Shown: positions 1 to 7,861, counted from the first letter of the stretch. The stretch is 24,124 nt of DNA from JAHEEL01 sp964195515 (GCA_964195515.1 CAXMQO010000026.1:1-24124); one strand, 5' to 3'. Notes: a model not told the origin generated them from the sequence alone. Numbers and translations: made by a program.

Positions 1-450
1 TGGGAGGCATCATTGGCCATCTCGCGCGAAGTGGGTAATCACATTCTCGCTACCACGCAACTCGTTGGCATTGCCATATGCGCGTTCCACGCACGAGAGA
101 CAGAGGAAGCCGTTCAGATCGCCATTGAAGCTCTCAACAACGCCACAGGCCAGCAGAACATCCCGATCGCCTCTTGGATACTGGACTTCATCGCAGCGTT
201 CGCTGTCTCTGTTGCACCGGAGGAAGCTGTCCGGCTCGCCGGTGCCGTGGACTCGTTTCGGCAGGAGGCCGGCGGCGGCATGGAGCTCGAACCGCTGGAG
301 ATCGAGGACGCGAGGACCGTCGCGTCGCGAGTGCTCGACCCCGACGATCTGGAGCGGGCCTGGACGGAGGGCCGGACCATGACCCTCGAACAGGCCGTCG
401 ACTACGCCCGAGAGATAGAACGTCTCGTGTCCAGACACCCGAGCCCCTGA
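1..450 (+). CDS. C-terminal part of a TPR/ATPase-type transcriptional regulator (5' truncated by window)
   Basis: The reading frame is open from base 1 to a TGA at 448-450, so this is the last 149 residues of a gene that begins outside the window; a TTG at 13 is not a convincing start. The segment is helical. It ends with the pattern common at the C-terminus of large LuxR/adenylate-cyclase-like AAA regulators with TPR repeats: an 'EEAVRLAGAVDSFRQEAG' helix, an arginine-rich stretch, then 'AWTEGRTMTLEQAVDYARE', which matches the usual 'A.W.EGr.ls.eeAv..A' ending. In such proteins this region is a helical scaffold behind the ATPase and carries no catalytic residues. The N-terminal ATPase and any HTH or cyclase domain are not visible, so the exact class is inferred. 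No terminator is obvious downstream. Confidence 0.6.
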   Translation, partial: WEASLAISREVGNHILATTQLVGIAICAFHARETEEAVQIAIEALNNATGQQNIPIASWILDFIAAFAVSVAPEEAVRLAGAVDSFRQEAGGGMELEPLEIEDARTVASRVLDPDDLERAWTEGRTMTLEQAVDYAREIERLVSRHPSP

Positions 451-579
451 AGCCGTCGTTGAGCGCTCGATGAGGATGCGTTGACCCCCGTAGTGCACCG
501 TTGAGTCGACCCGCATTCATGCACACAGGGAAGGAGCACAAGAGGCCGAGAGAGCGGGACCCACAAGGAAGGAATTGAG

Positions 580-1104
580 ATGAAGAGAAAGCTATCAATC
601 GTTCTCACAATCGTCATGGCTCTGACCGTGTTGTCAGTGGCGCCGGCAAGCGCAAAGGCCCCTGGCACAGTTGACCGCACAGGCGATTTGGCCCTGTTGT
701 TGAATTTCGGTGCCTTTGCCCCGGAAGGACCGTACGAGGGCATCGTTTGGTACGGAACAGTCGAATTCGATGACGTCGAGTATGGGATCGTCTACCGGAC
801 TGTTACCACGCATGCCAATGAGGTTGCGAGCCACTGGACGGAAACCTGGGAGATGTACCGACCCGGCGAATACGCGTTCGTCGTCGATACTGGCGTCCTC
901 ACCGGATTTGTCACCACCGGTGCCCCCGTCGTTTCGGGTTTCGACAAGGGCATGACCCATTGGAAGAACTTCACCTGGGTAGGCAATGGTTGGGTTGACG
1001 TGGCCGAAGCACCGTTCAACGAGTGGGAAGGGCGCCGCGTACACACCAAGGGCGCCTTCGATCCTGTCCTTGGTACCGGAACCGGCACTATTCGGTTCAA
1101 CTGA
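580..1104 (+). CDS. Secreted protein of unknown function (174 aa, signal peptide)
   Basis: I do not recognise a named family. Residues 1-25 form a classical Sec signal peptide: basic MKRK, a hydrophobic core, and an 'APASA' cleavage site before KAPG. The mature part looks beta-rich and aromatic, with several 'W-x-G-x-x-x-F-x-D' style strands, and has no cysteines. The ATG at 580 follows an AAGGAAGG ribosome-binding site at about 567-574. The next gene shares its core pattern (W.G.v.FdD.vY.I.Y then E.W.ihd), so the pair look like diverged paralogues, this one exported. A strong hairpin 20 bases after the stop closes the transcript, so it is probably monocistronic. The coding call is firm; the function is unknown. 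Confidence 0.8.
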   Translation: MKRKLSIVLTIVMALTVLSVAPASAKAPGTVDRTGDLALLLNFGAFAPEGPYEGIVWYGTVEFDDVEYGIVYRTVTTHANEVASHWTETWEMYRPGEYAFVVDTGVLTGFVTTGAPVVSGFDKGMTHWKNFTWVGNGWVDVAEAPFNEWEGRRVHTKGAFDPVLGTGTGTIRFN

Positions 1105-1123
1105 GATCCTGACCTGGCATTGA

Positions 1124-1159
1124 GCGAGATGCTCTTGGCCTTTGCCAAGGGCATCTCGC
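1124..1159 (+). terminator. Hairpin terminator after the secreted protein gene
   Basis: Arms GCGAGATGCTCTTGGC (1124-1139) and GCCAAGGGCATCTCGC (1144-1159) pair over 16 bp with one G-T wobble and a 4-base loop, CTTT. No U-tract follows, which is common for terminators in high-GC actinobacteria. It lies 20 bases after the stop at 1104 and about 95 bases before the next start, so it separates the two paralogous genes. Confidence 0.75.
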
Positions 1160-1253
1160 ATTCGTCGGCGCCTGCCCCGCGGAAATCGCTTCACACCCCA
1201 GCAGAGCGACGAGAATGGAGATGGCTCACCCACGACCCGGGAGAAAGACCACG

Positions 1254-1709
1254 ATGACTGAGGAACAGCCCAAGCATCCTGTGGCGCTTGCAGGCCACAT
1301 GGATCTGAGATTCAATTCGGGTTTCCAAGACACGGACACGTCGTGCCCTCACATCACATGGACGGGAGTCATCACGTTCGGAGACGATGTGTATGCCATA
1401 ACGTACGAACCCACCGGCCCACCGGAGATCGACGGAACGGTGTTCCGCATCGAGGAGATCTGGAGGATCCACGATCTATCCGACGTCGAGACCGCCGACG
1501 GTGTCGCAATAGCGTGCGGAGGCGACGGACTTATGTGGGGAATCGACGGAGGCGAGATTGATGCGAACGAGGGCCATGCAGATGGCACGGTCCAGTTCGT
1601 CGACCCCGACGGACCTTTTGGCGACGTGTTCATCGGACGCGACATGCACTGGAGTGGTGTCCTTTCAGAGGATCAGACCGAGTTCGCCGGGCCATTCCGG
1701 ATCGACTGA
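1254..1709 (+). CDS. Small cytosolic protein of unknown function, paralogue-like to the upstream secreted protein
   Basis: The protein has 151 residues from the ATG at 1254, chosen because GGGAGAAAG (about 1239-1247) sits at good spacing; an in-frame ATG at 1215 would add 13 residues. There is no signal peptide or membrane segment. It is acidic and beta-rich, with 'TWTGVITFGDDVYAITY' followed by 'FRIEEIWRIHD'. This lines up by eye with 'VWYGTVEFDDVEYGIVY' and 'HWTETWEMYR' of the gene at 580-1104, including similar spacing and a closing Trp/Gly/Phe segment, so I infer a shared fold. It has two cysteines (in SCPH and IACGG), unlike the exported relative. Function is unknown. It is separated from its relative by a terminator and lies 69 bases before the phosphotransferase gene. 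Confidence 0.75.
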   Translation: MTEEQPKHPVALAGHMDLRFNSGFQDTDTSCPHITWTGVITFGDDVYAITYEPTGPPEIDGTVFRIEEIWRIHDLSDVETADGVAIACGGDGLMWGIDGGEIDANEGHADGTVQFVDPDGPFGDVFIGRDMHWSGVLSEDQTEFAGPFRID

Positions 1710-1778
1710 CCCGTCGCACAGAAGACGGCCACCCACGCCCCGGACCCAGGCGTTTGCGCAGAGCGGTACCGTTCGGTC

Positions 1779-2759
1779 ATGCGTGACTGGGACACACTCA
1801 CCGAAGCCGGTCAGATCCGGCGCCTCCGGGCCCTCGCGGCCGGCGCACTGTCCGAGTTCCCAATCGAGCCGATCGGACTCCGACTCGTCGGTGGGTTCAC
1901 GAACGTCATCTTCCGGGTCGACACGCCGGACGGCCCGTACGCCCTGCGCATCGACCTCCACCAGGACCACTCCGACGAACACGTCGACATCGAACTGGCC
2001 TGGCTCGACGCCCTCTCACGCGAGACGGATCTCGACATTGTGCGTTTCGTTCCTGCTCGCGACGGCCGCCGGTACGTGCACGCTTCGGCTCCCGACGTGC
2101 CGGGGAACCGCCGGTGTGCGCTGTTCGAGTGGGTGCCGGGAAGACCCCTCGGCAACGGCCCGACCGAGATCGGATACCACCGACTCGGCGAACTCTCCGC
2201 CGCCCTGCACCTCCACGGAGCGGGCTTCACGCCGCCCCACCCGCCGATGGCCTGGGATCGGGTCTTCTATTGGGCCGAAGACGTCGACCCGGTGGTGATC
2301 TTCGATCCGGAGATGGCGCATTACTTCGCCGGAGGCCGCAAGCAGATCCTCGACCGGTCGATCGCAGCCGTCGAAGGTGCGTTCGCCAGCCTGGATCCGG
2401 CGGAGGTCCAGGTGATCCACGGTGATCTGCATCCGGACAACGTCCACACCTACCGGAATCGTCTGATCGCCTTCGACTTCGAGGACGTCACGTGGGGGCA
2501 CCGGGTCCAGGACGTCGCCATCACCCTGTTCTACGAGCGGAACCGTCCCGAGTACGCGGATCTGCGGGCAGCGTTCGAAACCGGGTATCGGTCCATCGCC
2601 CCGTGGCCCGTCACCTATGATGGCGAACTCGAGCACTTCATGGCGGCGCGGACGATCAGCTTCGTCAACTACGTGGCGAACCTCCTCGATGACCCGTCCG
2701 ACTACTACGACATCGCGTTCCCCAGGCTCGAGGGGTTCCTTTCCGCCTGGGCCGGTTGA
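1779..2759 (+). CDS. APH-family phosphotransferase (aminoglycoside/homoserine kinase-like)
   Basis: The protein has 326 residues and an aminoglycoside phosphotransferase/protein-kinase-like fold, transferring ATP phosphate to a small molecule or protein; the substrate cannot be read from sequence. The catalytic loop 'HGDLHPDN' is at residues 214-221 and the metal-binding 'DFED' at 233-236. An N-lobe glycine loop 'LVGGFTN' (about 37-42) precedes 'YALRI' (54-58), where Arg stands in the usual ATP-lysine strand, as is frequent in this clan. 'FEWVPGRPL' (116-124) matches the hinge region. Length and motifs resemble the SrkA/HomK-type branch more than classical resistance enzymes. It begins 69 bases after the preceding gene with no clear Shine-Dalgarno sequence. 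I would not call it antibiotic resistance. Confidence 0.85.
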   Translation: MRDWDTLTEAGQIRRLRALAAGALSEFPIEPIGLRLVGGFTNVIFRVDTPDGPYALRIDLHQDHSDEHVDIELAWLDALSRETDLDIVRFVPARDGRRYVHASAPDVPGNRRCALFEWVPGRPLGNGPTEIGYHRLGELSAALHLHGAGFTPPHPPMAWDRVFYWAEDVDPVVIFDPEMAHYFAGGRKQILDRSIAAVEGAFASLDPAEVQVIHGDLHPDNVHTYRNRLIAFDFEDVTWGHRVQDVAITLFYERNRPEYADLRAAFETGYRSIAPWPVTYDGELEHFMAARTISFVNYVANLLDDPSDYYDIAFPRLEGFLSAWAG

Positions 2760-2882
2760 CGCCGGCATCGTCCTGCGGACCGGCCCGGAGCCGCAGTGGT
2801 CGACGGATCTCCGGAGATGACCGGGCCACCGGTACGATCGTCATCACATCACCCAACAGCACGATCTCACACCAACCGCTAC

Positions 2883-2898
2883 CCTATCACTTGATAGG
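2883..2898. promoter_or_regulatory. 16-bp inverted repeat upstream of ornithine carbamoyltransferase
   Basis: CCTATCA (2883-2889) and TGATAGG (2892-2898) form a perfect 7-bp inverted repeat around CT. It lies 31-46 bases before the ATG at 2929, in a locally AT-rich pocket. Position and symmetry suit a dimeric regulator's operator. It is not the usual ArgR box, so the regulator is unknown. The same intergenic region also holds a 12-bp perfect palindrome at 2807-2818. Confidence 0.35.
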
Positions 2899-2928
2899 AA
2901 CGGCTCGGTGAAGAGAGAGGACACACCC

Positions 2929-3930
2929 ATGGCCTACAACCTGAAGAACCGGAGCTTCGTCAAGGAGCTCGATTTCGAGCCTAAAGAGATGGAGTTCCTG
3001 CTCGATCTCTCCACTGCTCTCAAGACGGCGAAATACGCCGGGACCGAGCAGCCGCAATTGTCCGGCAAGAACATCGCTCTCCTCTTCGAAAAGACGTCGA
3101 CTCGCACCAGGGCCGCATTCGAGGTCGCCGCTTTCGACCAGGGCGCTCACGTCACCTACTTCGATCCTTCCGGGTCTCAGATGGGCCACAAGGAGTCCAT
3201 TGCGGACACCGGCCGGGTGTTGGGGCGAATGTACGACGCGCTGGAGTACCGCGGCTCGTGGCAGAAAGACGTCGAGGAGCTCGCCGCGACCGCAGGTGTC
3301 CCCGTGTACAACGGGCTCACCGCCGAGTGGCATCCCACGCAGATGCTCGCCGATTTTCTCACCATGCATGAGGCGAGCAAGAAGCCGTACAACACGATCT
3401 CCTACGCCTTCATGGGTGACCTGCGCTTCAACATGGCACGGTCCCACATCGTGATGGCCGCCCTCATGGGCAGCGACCTCCGCCTCAGCGGACCGGCCGA
3501 ACTCGCACCACCCGCAGACGTACTCGAAGCGGCGAACGAGATCGCCGAGCGCACGGGCGCAACGATCATGGTCACCGAGGACCCGGATGAAGCGGTGAAA
3601 GGCGTTGACTTCATCCACACCGACGTGTGGGTCTCAATGGGTGAACCGAAGGATGTCTGGACCAGCCGGGTTGAGCTCCTCAAGCCGTACCAGGTCAACA
3701 CCGACCTCATGGCCGCAACCGGCAACAAAGACGCCTACTTCATGCATTGCCTGCCCGGCTTTCACGACACCAACACCGTGGTTGGCAAAGACATGATGGA
3801 GCACACCAACATGCCGAACGGACTCGAGGTAACGGACGCGGTCTTCGAGTCTCCTGCGAGCATCGTGTTCGACCAGGCAGAGAACCGTCTCCACACGATC
3901 AAAGCGGTGATGGTGGCCACGCTGGCGTAG
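2929..3930 (+). CDS. argF: Ornithine carbamoyltransferase
   Basis: This cytosolic enzyme condenses carbamoyl phosphate and ornithine to citrulline and phosphate; catabolic relatives (ArcB) run the reverse. It has 333 residues, the normal length. The carbamoyl-phosphate loop 'STRTR' is at 57-61, 'HPTQ' at 135-138, the ornithine loop 'SMGEP' at 236-240 and 'HCLPGFH' at 273-279, where Gly replaces the usual Ala. The ending '..FDQAENRLHTIKAVMVATLA' is typical of the ArgF/ArgI/ArcB branch with an N-terminal 'YNLKNRSF'. The start is the ATG at 2929 behind GAGAGAGG (2912-2919), not the upstream GTG at 2908. No other arginine gene is present, so the anabolic or catabolic role cannot be settled here. 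Confidence 0.95.
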   Translation: MAYNLKNRSFVKELDFEPKEMEFLLDLSTALKTAKYAGTEQPQLSGKNIALLFEKTSTRTRAAFEVAAFDQGAHVTYFDPSGSQMGHKESIADTGRVLGRMYDALEYRGSWQKDVEELAATAGVPVYNGLTAEWHPTQMLADFLTMHEASKKPYNTISYAFMGDLRFNMARSHIVMAALMGSDLRLSGPAELAPPADVLEAANEIAERTGATIMVTEDPDEAVKGVDFIHTDVWVSMGEPKDVWTSRVELLKPYQVNTDLMAATGNKDAYFMHCLPGFHDTNTVVGKDMMEHTNMPNGLEVTDAVFESPASIVFDQAENRLHTIKAVMVATLA

Positions 3931-4065
3931 AGAAGTAGTCGGCAATCCGGGGATCCGCCAACCGGGCCGCGAATCGGTCGCCAGATTCCCGTCCCCTCGC
4001 CGCCGGGAGCCTTCGACGAGCAGGGGGCTTCTCAACGGACCGTTCCTGTCACATCCTGCTCGTAG

Positions 4066-4657
4066 GTTGTCGGTATCGCATCCTGTCTGGAGGGGGTACC
4101 GTGAATGTCACGATGGCAACAACAGAACAACTCGACCGAACACCCATGTCATGGGGCGAATACGAGGCACTCGGCGACAACGTGCGCGGCGAATACATCG
4201 ACGGAGTGCTCGTCATGAGTCCGTCGCCCACTCGCGAGCATCAGCAGGTCGGGTTCAACCTCGGTCGGGCTTTGAAGGAATCTGCTCTGCCCGATGTGGA
4301 AGTCGCCCTCGCTTGGGCGTGGAAGACAGGGGCCGACGAGTTCATCCCGGATGTGATCGTGTTCCACACAACCGAAGAGAACACTCGTCTGACATCCATT
4401 CCGCATCTCGCCGTGGAGGTTCTATCCACCGACCGGGGAGCAGATCTGATCCGCAAGTTCCGCAAGTATGCCGACGCGGGTCTCCCGAGTTACTGGATCG
4501 TCGATCTCGATGAAACCGGACCCGAGATCATCACCTATGAGTTGCGGGGCGGAGTCTTCGTCGAGACCGGCCGTCACCGCGGCGACACCGAGGTCACCCT
4601 CGACGTCGGACCGATGACCGTCACTTTCGCCCCAAACGCCCTGTTGGCCTGACCCGC
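4066..4657 (+). repeat. Direct duplication, copy 1 (Uma2 gene plus leader)
   Basis: This segment matches 6376-6967 at a constant offset of 2310 bases with no indel. The match starts in the leader (TTGTCGGTATCGC), covers the SD and GTG start and the whole Uma2 gene, and ends just after the stop (TGACCCGC). Bases 4531-4624 are identical to 6841-6934 (94 of 94), whereas about 4219-4325 is strongly diverged. Confidence 0.85.
4101..4652 (+). CDS. Uma2 family (DUF820) putative endonuclease, copy 1
   Basis: The 183-residue protein belongs to Uma2/DUF820, a PD-(D/E)XK-like nuclease fold that is abundant in actinobacteria and cyanobacteria and has no firmly established role. Candidate active-site residues are E31 in 'RGEYIDG', D84 in 'FIPDVIVF', E106 in 'AVEVLST' and K119/K122 in the helix before 'YWIVDLDE'. 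The GTG start at 4101 follows GGAGGGGG (4089-4096). Another copy lies 2310 bases downstream with the same leader and start. Between the copies, residues 1-40 and about 77-183 are nearly the same but 41-76 differ strongly. A short hairpin (CCGCC/GGCGG, 4654-4666) directly follows the stop. Confidence 0.85.
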   Translation: MNVTMATTEQLDRTPMSWGEYEALGDNVRGEYIDGVLVMSPSPTREHQQVGFNLGRALKESALPDVEVALAWAWKTGADEFIPDVIVFHTTEENTRLTSIPHLAVEVLSTDRGADLIRKFRKYADAGLPSYWIVDLDETGPEIITYELRGGVFVETGRHRGDTEVTLDVGPMTVTFAPNALLA

Positions 4658-4826
4658 CTGAGGCGGCTGCCCGTCGCCCGAATGGTCCCCGGCCGCGGGC
4701 GGGGGGACACGCGGAGACCGCGACGAGCAAGGGGGCTCCTAGGCCACCATCACGACGATGAGACCCGGTTCTCGTCGCACTGCAACCTCGGCCCGTGTAC
4801 CTTCATCTATCCGAGAGAGGGACTCA

Positions 4827-6335
4827 ATGACGAACAGCGAACGACCGGCGCCTGAGCGCGCGCTCGATTGGTCGTCCGCCGATGCGCGAGTGCTCGGCGA
4901 CGCGGCGGTCGACATTTGGACTGAACTTCTCGACCGACTTCACGATGACCTGCCCGTCGCTCGAAACCGATCCGCTGCAGAGGTGCGGAACGCCGTCACC
5001 CTGGAGATTCCGGCACGCCCGATGCCGACCGATAACCTCATCGCACATCTCCGCAACGTGGTCTTCGACGAGTCGATGTATCCCGGCCATCCCGGATTCG
5101 TTGCCTACATCAGCGGTGCAGGGACGGTGCCGGGAGCTGCCGCCGACCTCATTGCCGCCGGCATGAACCAGAACACTGGAGGATGGCGCCTCTCACCGGC
5201 AGCGTCCGAGATCGAGCAGCACTTGATGCGCTGGTTCGCATCGCGACTCGGCATGCCGGAAGGATCGACCGGCTACGTCACCTCCGGCGGCGCCATGGTG
5301 AACCTGATTGCATTGGCCGTTGCGCGAACGAAACGTGCCGGCTGGGACGTGCGAACCGGCGGCATGCGTGCCGGGCCGCAACTCGTCGTGTATCTGTCAT
5401 CCGAGGTCCACGACACGGTCGACCGTGCAGCTCAGATACTCGGAATCGGCGACGCCGGCATCCGGCATATCGACACCGACGGCGACCTCAGGATGAACGT
5501 CGCCACTCTCCGAGCGGCAATCGACGCCGACATCGGAGCAGGAATGCGCCCCATCGCGGTCGTCGGGACGGCGGGCACAACCGGAACCGGTGCCATCGAT
5601 CCGCTCGACGCGATCGCCGACGTGTGCGCCGAACACAACCTCTGGTTCCATGTCGACGCCGCCTATGGGGGCGCCGCCGCTCTCACCGAGCCCCTCCGAC
5701 ACCTCTTCACGGGCATCGAGCGTGCAGATTCCGTCGGATTCGATCCGCACAAGTGGCTCTATACGCCGCTCGCCGGCGCATGCATCCTCGTTCGCGATCC
5801 GGCATACCTCGCGGAAGCGTTCGCTGTGGACGCCTCATACATCGTGACCGATGACGATTACACCGGGTGGGGAGTCGACATGTACACGTTGGGACCCCAC
5901 TATTCCCGATCGTTCGTGGCGCTGAAGATCTGGGTCTCACTCCTCGCCCACGGATGGGATGCCTACGAGCGGCGAATCTCCCACGATGTCGCTCTCGCCC
6001 ACTACCTGCACCGACTCGTCATCGAGCACCCCGAACTCGAGCCGATGATCGAGCCCGGCCTGTCGATCACCTGCTTCCGCTTCGTACCCGAGGGCCTCGA
6101 AGGCCGGTCCGATGCCGACCACTACCTCGACACGCTCAACGCAAGGGTCATGTTCGATCTCCAACTCGGTGGCAAGGCCTTCCCTTCGAACGCCATCATC
6201 AACGGACGGTTCGCTCTGCGGTCCTGCATCGTGAACTTCCGTACCGAAGCGGACACCATGGATGAACTCGTCTCCGAGACGGTGAGGCTCGGGCGCTTGC
6301 TCGACGACGATCTCCGGCCCGTCGACCTCCGCTGA
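4827..6335 (+). CDS. PLP-dependent group II (aromatic-L-amino-acid type) decarboxylase
   Basis: The 502-residue cytosolic enzyme belongs to the pyridoxal-phosphate decarboxylase family that includes aromatic amino acid, glutamate and tyrosine decarboxylases. The Schiff-base lysine is K309 in 'FDPHKWLYTPLAGA', and the PLP-ring Asp is in 'FHVDAAYGG'. The cofactor-stacking His is in 'SSEVHDTVDRAA', and the substrate-side region is 'HPGFVAYISG..', followed by 'NTGGWRLSPAASEIE'. The N-terminal helical part (about 1-80) resembles AADC more than GadA. The start is the ATG at 4827 after GAGAGAGGG (4812-4820); an upstream ATG at 4758 would add an Arg/Ser-rich leader that looks non-coding. The substrate is not predictable. 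The gene sits alone between two Uma2 copies, so it may have been carried with, or trapped by, the duplication. Confidence 0.92.
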   Translation: MTNSERPAPERALDWSSADARVLGDAAVDIWTELLDRLHDDLPVARNRSAAEVRNAVTLEIPARPMPTDNLIAHLRNVVFDESMYPGHPGFVAYISGAGTVPGAAADLIAAGMNQNTGGWRLSPAASEIEQHLMRWFASRLGMPEGSTGYVTSGGAMVNLIALAVARTKRAGWDVRTGGMRAGPQLVVYLSSEVHDTVDRAAQILGIGDAGIRHIDTDGDLRMNVATLRAAIDADIGAGMRPIAVVGTAGTTGTGAIDPLDAIADVCAEHNLWFHVDAAYGGAAALTEPLRHLFTGIERADSVGFDPHKWLYTPLAGACILVRDPAYLAEAFAVDASYIVTDDDYTGWGVDMYTLGPHYSRSFVALKIWVSLLAHGWDAYERRISHDVALAHYLHRLVIEHPELEPMIEPGLSITCFRFVPEGLEGRSDADHYLDTLNARVMFDLQLGGKAFPSNAIINGRFALRSCIVNFRTEADTMDELVSETVRLGRLLDDDLRPVDLR

Positions 6336-6375
6336 CGACAACGCCCACCAGGTTCCCGTCATACCCTCCCGATAC

Positions 6376-6967
6376 GTTGTCGGTATCGCTCACCGTTTCG
6401 AGGGGGTACCGTGAATGTCACGATGGCAGCAACCGAACAACTCGACCGAACACCCATGTCGTGGGAGGAGTACGAATCTCTCGGCGACGACGTGCGCGGC
6501 GAGTACATTGACGGAGTGCTCGTCATGAGCGCTGCGCCGACCGGACCACATCAGGATGTGTCGTTCAACCTTGCCCGACTCCTGATCGCTGCGACACCCG
6601 CTGGAGTCCATGTTCGCGTCGCCTGGGGATGGAAGCCTGGGGCCGATGAGTTCATCCCGGACGTGATCGTGTTCGACACGACCGACGAGAACACTCGTCT
6701 GACATCCATTCCGCATCTCACCGTCGAGGTGTTGTCCACGGACCGGGGCGCGGACCTGATCCGCAACTTCCGCAAGTATGCCGAGGCAAGCCTCCCGAGA
6801 TACTGGATCGTCGACCTCGATGAGACCGGTCCCGAGGTCGTCACCTATGAGTTGCGGGGCGGAGTCTTCGTCGAGACCGGCCGTCACCGCGGCGACACCG
6901 AGGTCACCCTCGACGTCGGACCGATGACCGTCACCTTCACTCCAAACGAACTACTGGCCTGACCCGC
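6376..6967 (+). repeat. Direct duplication, copy 2 (Uma2 gene plus leader)
   Basis: This is the second copy of 4066-4657, in direct orientation with constant register. The leader block GTTGTCGGTATCGC and the GAGGGGGTACCGTG initiation region are conserved. The last third is almost unchanged and includes a 94-base identical run (6841-6934). The two copies bracket the decarboxylase gene. Confidence 0.85.
6411..6962 (+). CDS. Uma2 family (DUF820) putative endonuclease, copy 2
   Basis: This 183-residue paralogue of the protein at 4101-4652 has the same length, GTG start and GAGGGGG ribosome-binding site. The putative nuclease residues are all kept (E31, D84, E106, and lysine in the 'FRKYAEASLPRYWIVD' helix), so both copies look intact. 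The N-terminal 40 residues differ only at a few positions. Residues 41-76 are largely replaced ('SAAPTGPHQDVSFNLARLL' against 'SPSPTREHQQVGFNLGRAL'), and the rest again nearly matches. This mosaic suggests gene conversion, or selection on one surface. A 5-bp hairpin (CCCGC/GCGGG, 6963-6977) follows the stop, at the same place as in copy 1 but with a different sequence. Confidence 0.85.
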   Translation: MNVTMAATEQLDRTPMSWEEYESLGDDVRGEYIDGVLVMSAAPTGPHQDVSFNLARLLIAATPAGVHVRVAWGWKPGADEFIPDVIVFDTTDENTRLTSIPHLTVEVLSTDRGADLIRNFRKYAEASLPRYWIVDLDETGPEVVTYELRGGVFVETGRHRGDTEVTLDVGPMTVTFTPNELLA

Positions 6968-7114
6968 GTTCGGCGGGCGTCGTCGGTAGCCGGCGGAGTG
7001 TCGCTCTTCTTGCCGGTAGCTGCCAGCTCATGTCTCATGTCTCACCGCTCCTCCTGGGAATGCATTCGGCTTCGCGCAAGTTCACCGTTCACACGAACAC
7101 GAGAGGGATTTCTG

Positions 7115-7861
7115 ATGAGCCGCGGACGGATTCGGATCGAGGATGGACACAAGAGGATCCGGGTGTATCTCGGCGGTGAGGTCATCGGGGACACCACCCG
7201 ACCCAAGCTGGTCTGGGAGAAGCCGTACTACCCGGTCTACTACTTCCCGCAGGACGACGTTCGCATGGACGTCCTCCTGCCAACCGAGCACACGAAACGT
7301 TCACCGAGTCGTGGCACCGCCGAGGTCTTCGACGTGAAGAGCTCCCGCCACACCGCCGAACAGGGCGCCTACCGGCACTCGGACTCGCCCATCGAGGATC
7401 TCCGCACCATGGTTGCCTTCGAGTGGAACGCCATGGATGCTTGGTTCGAGGAGGACGAAGAGGTGTACGCCCACGCCCGTGATCCGTACACGCGCGTCGA
7501 CGTTCTACAGAGTTCGCGGAGGATCCGGGTCGAGGTCGACGGCGTGACCGTGGCCGAGTCCAACAAACCCCGGTTCCTGTTCGAAACGGGCCTCCCCGCT
7601 CGCTACTACGTCCCGAAGACTGACGTCAATTTCGAGTACCTAACCGCGACGGACACCGCAACCCACTGCCCGTACAAGGGCACTGCTCGGTACTGGTCGA
7701 CGAATACGACGGGCGTCGCCCACGACGACGTCGTGTGGGGCTACGACACTCCCCTCCGTGAATCGCAGGAGGTCGCCGGCTACGTCGCCTTCTACAACGA
7801 GAAGCTCGACATCTACGTGGACGGCGTGCTCGAAGACAAGCCAAAGACAGTGTTCTCCTAA
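7115..7861 (+). CDS. Tandem DUF427 domain protein
   Basis: The protein has 248 residues and two DUF427 units. The first, about 8-115, has 'IRVYLGGEVIGDTTRPKLVW' and 'YYFPQDDVRMDVL'. The second, about 128-245, has 'IRVEVDGVTVAESNKPRFLF', 'ARYYVPKTDVNFEYL' and 'HCPYKGTARYWS'. DUF427 is a small beta-barrel-like domain widespread in actinobacteria with no settled biochemical function. Only the second unit has the canonical 'THCPYKG' loop; in the first it has become 'TKRSPSRG', so one site may be inactive. There is no signal peptide. The ATG at 7115 follows GAGAGGG (7101-7107); earlier in-frame starts lack a ribosome-binding site and encode Ser/Arg-rich sequence. It converges on the MFS gene 105 bases away. 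Confidence 0.88.
   Translation: MSRGRIRIEDGHKRIRVYLGGEVIGDTTRPKLVWEKPYYPVYYFPQDDVRMDVLLPTEHTKRSPSRGTAEVFDVKSSRHTAEQGAYRHSDSPIEDLRTMVAFEWNAMDAWFEEDEEVYAHARDPYTRVDVLQSSRRIRVEVDGVTVAESNKPRFLFETGLPARYYVPKTDVNFEYLTATDTATHCPYKGTARYWSTNTTGVAHDDVVWGYDTPLRESQEVAGYVAFYNEKLDIYVDGVLEDKPKTVFS

Noticed and set aside
1779..2759. Aminoglycoside resistance gene
   Set aside because: The APH fold is present, but the clan is broad, the sequence resembles metabolic or SrkA-like kinases, and no resistance or mobility context is seen.
5183..5854. 223-codon plus-strand frame inside the decarboxylase gene
   Set aside because: It is an Arg/His-rich shadow frame. The decarboxylase frame over the same bases carries the PLP lysine and Asp motifs.
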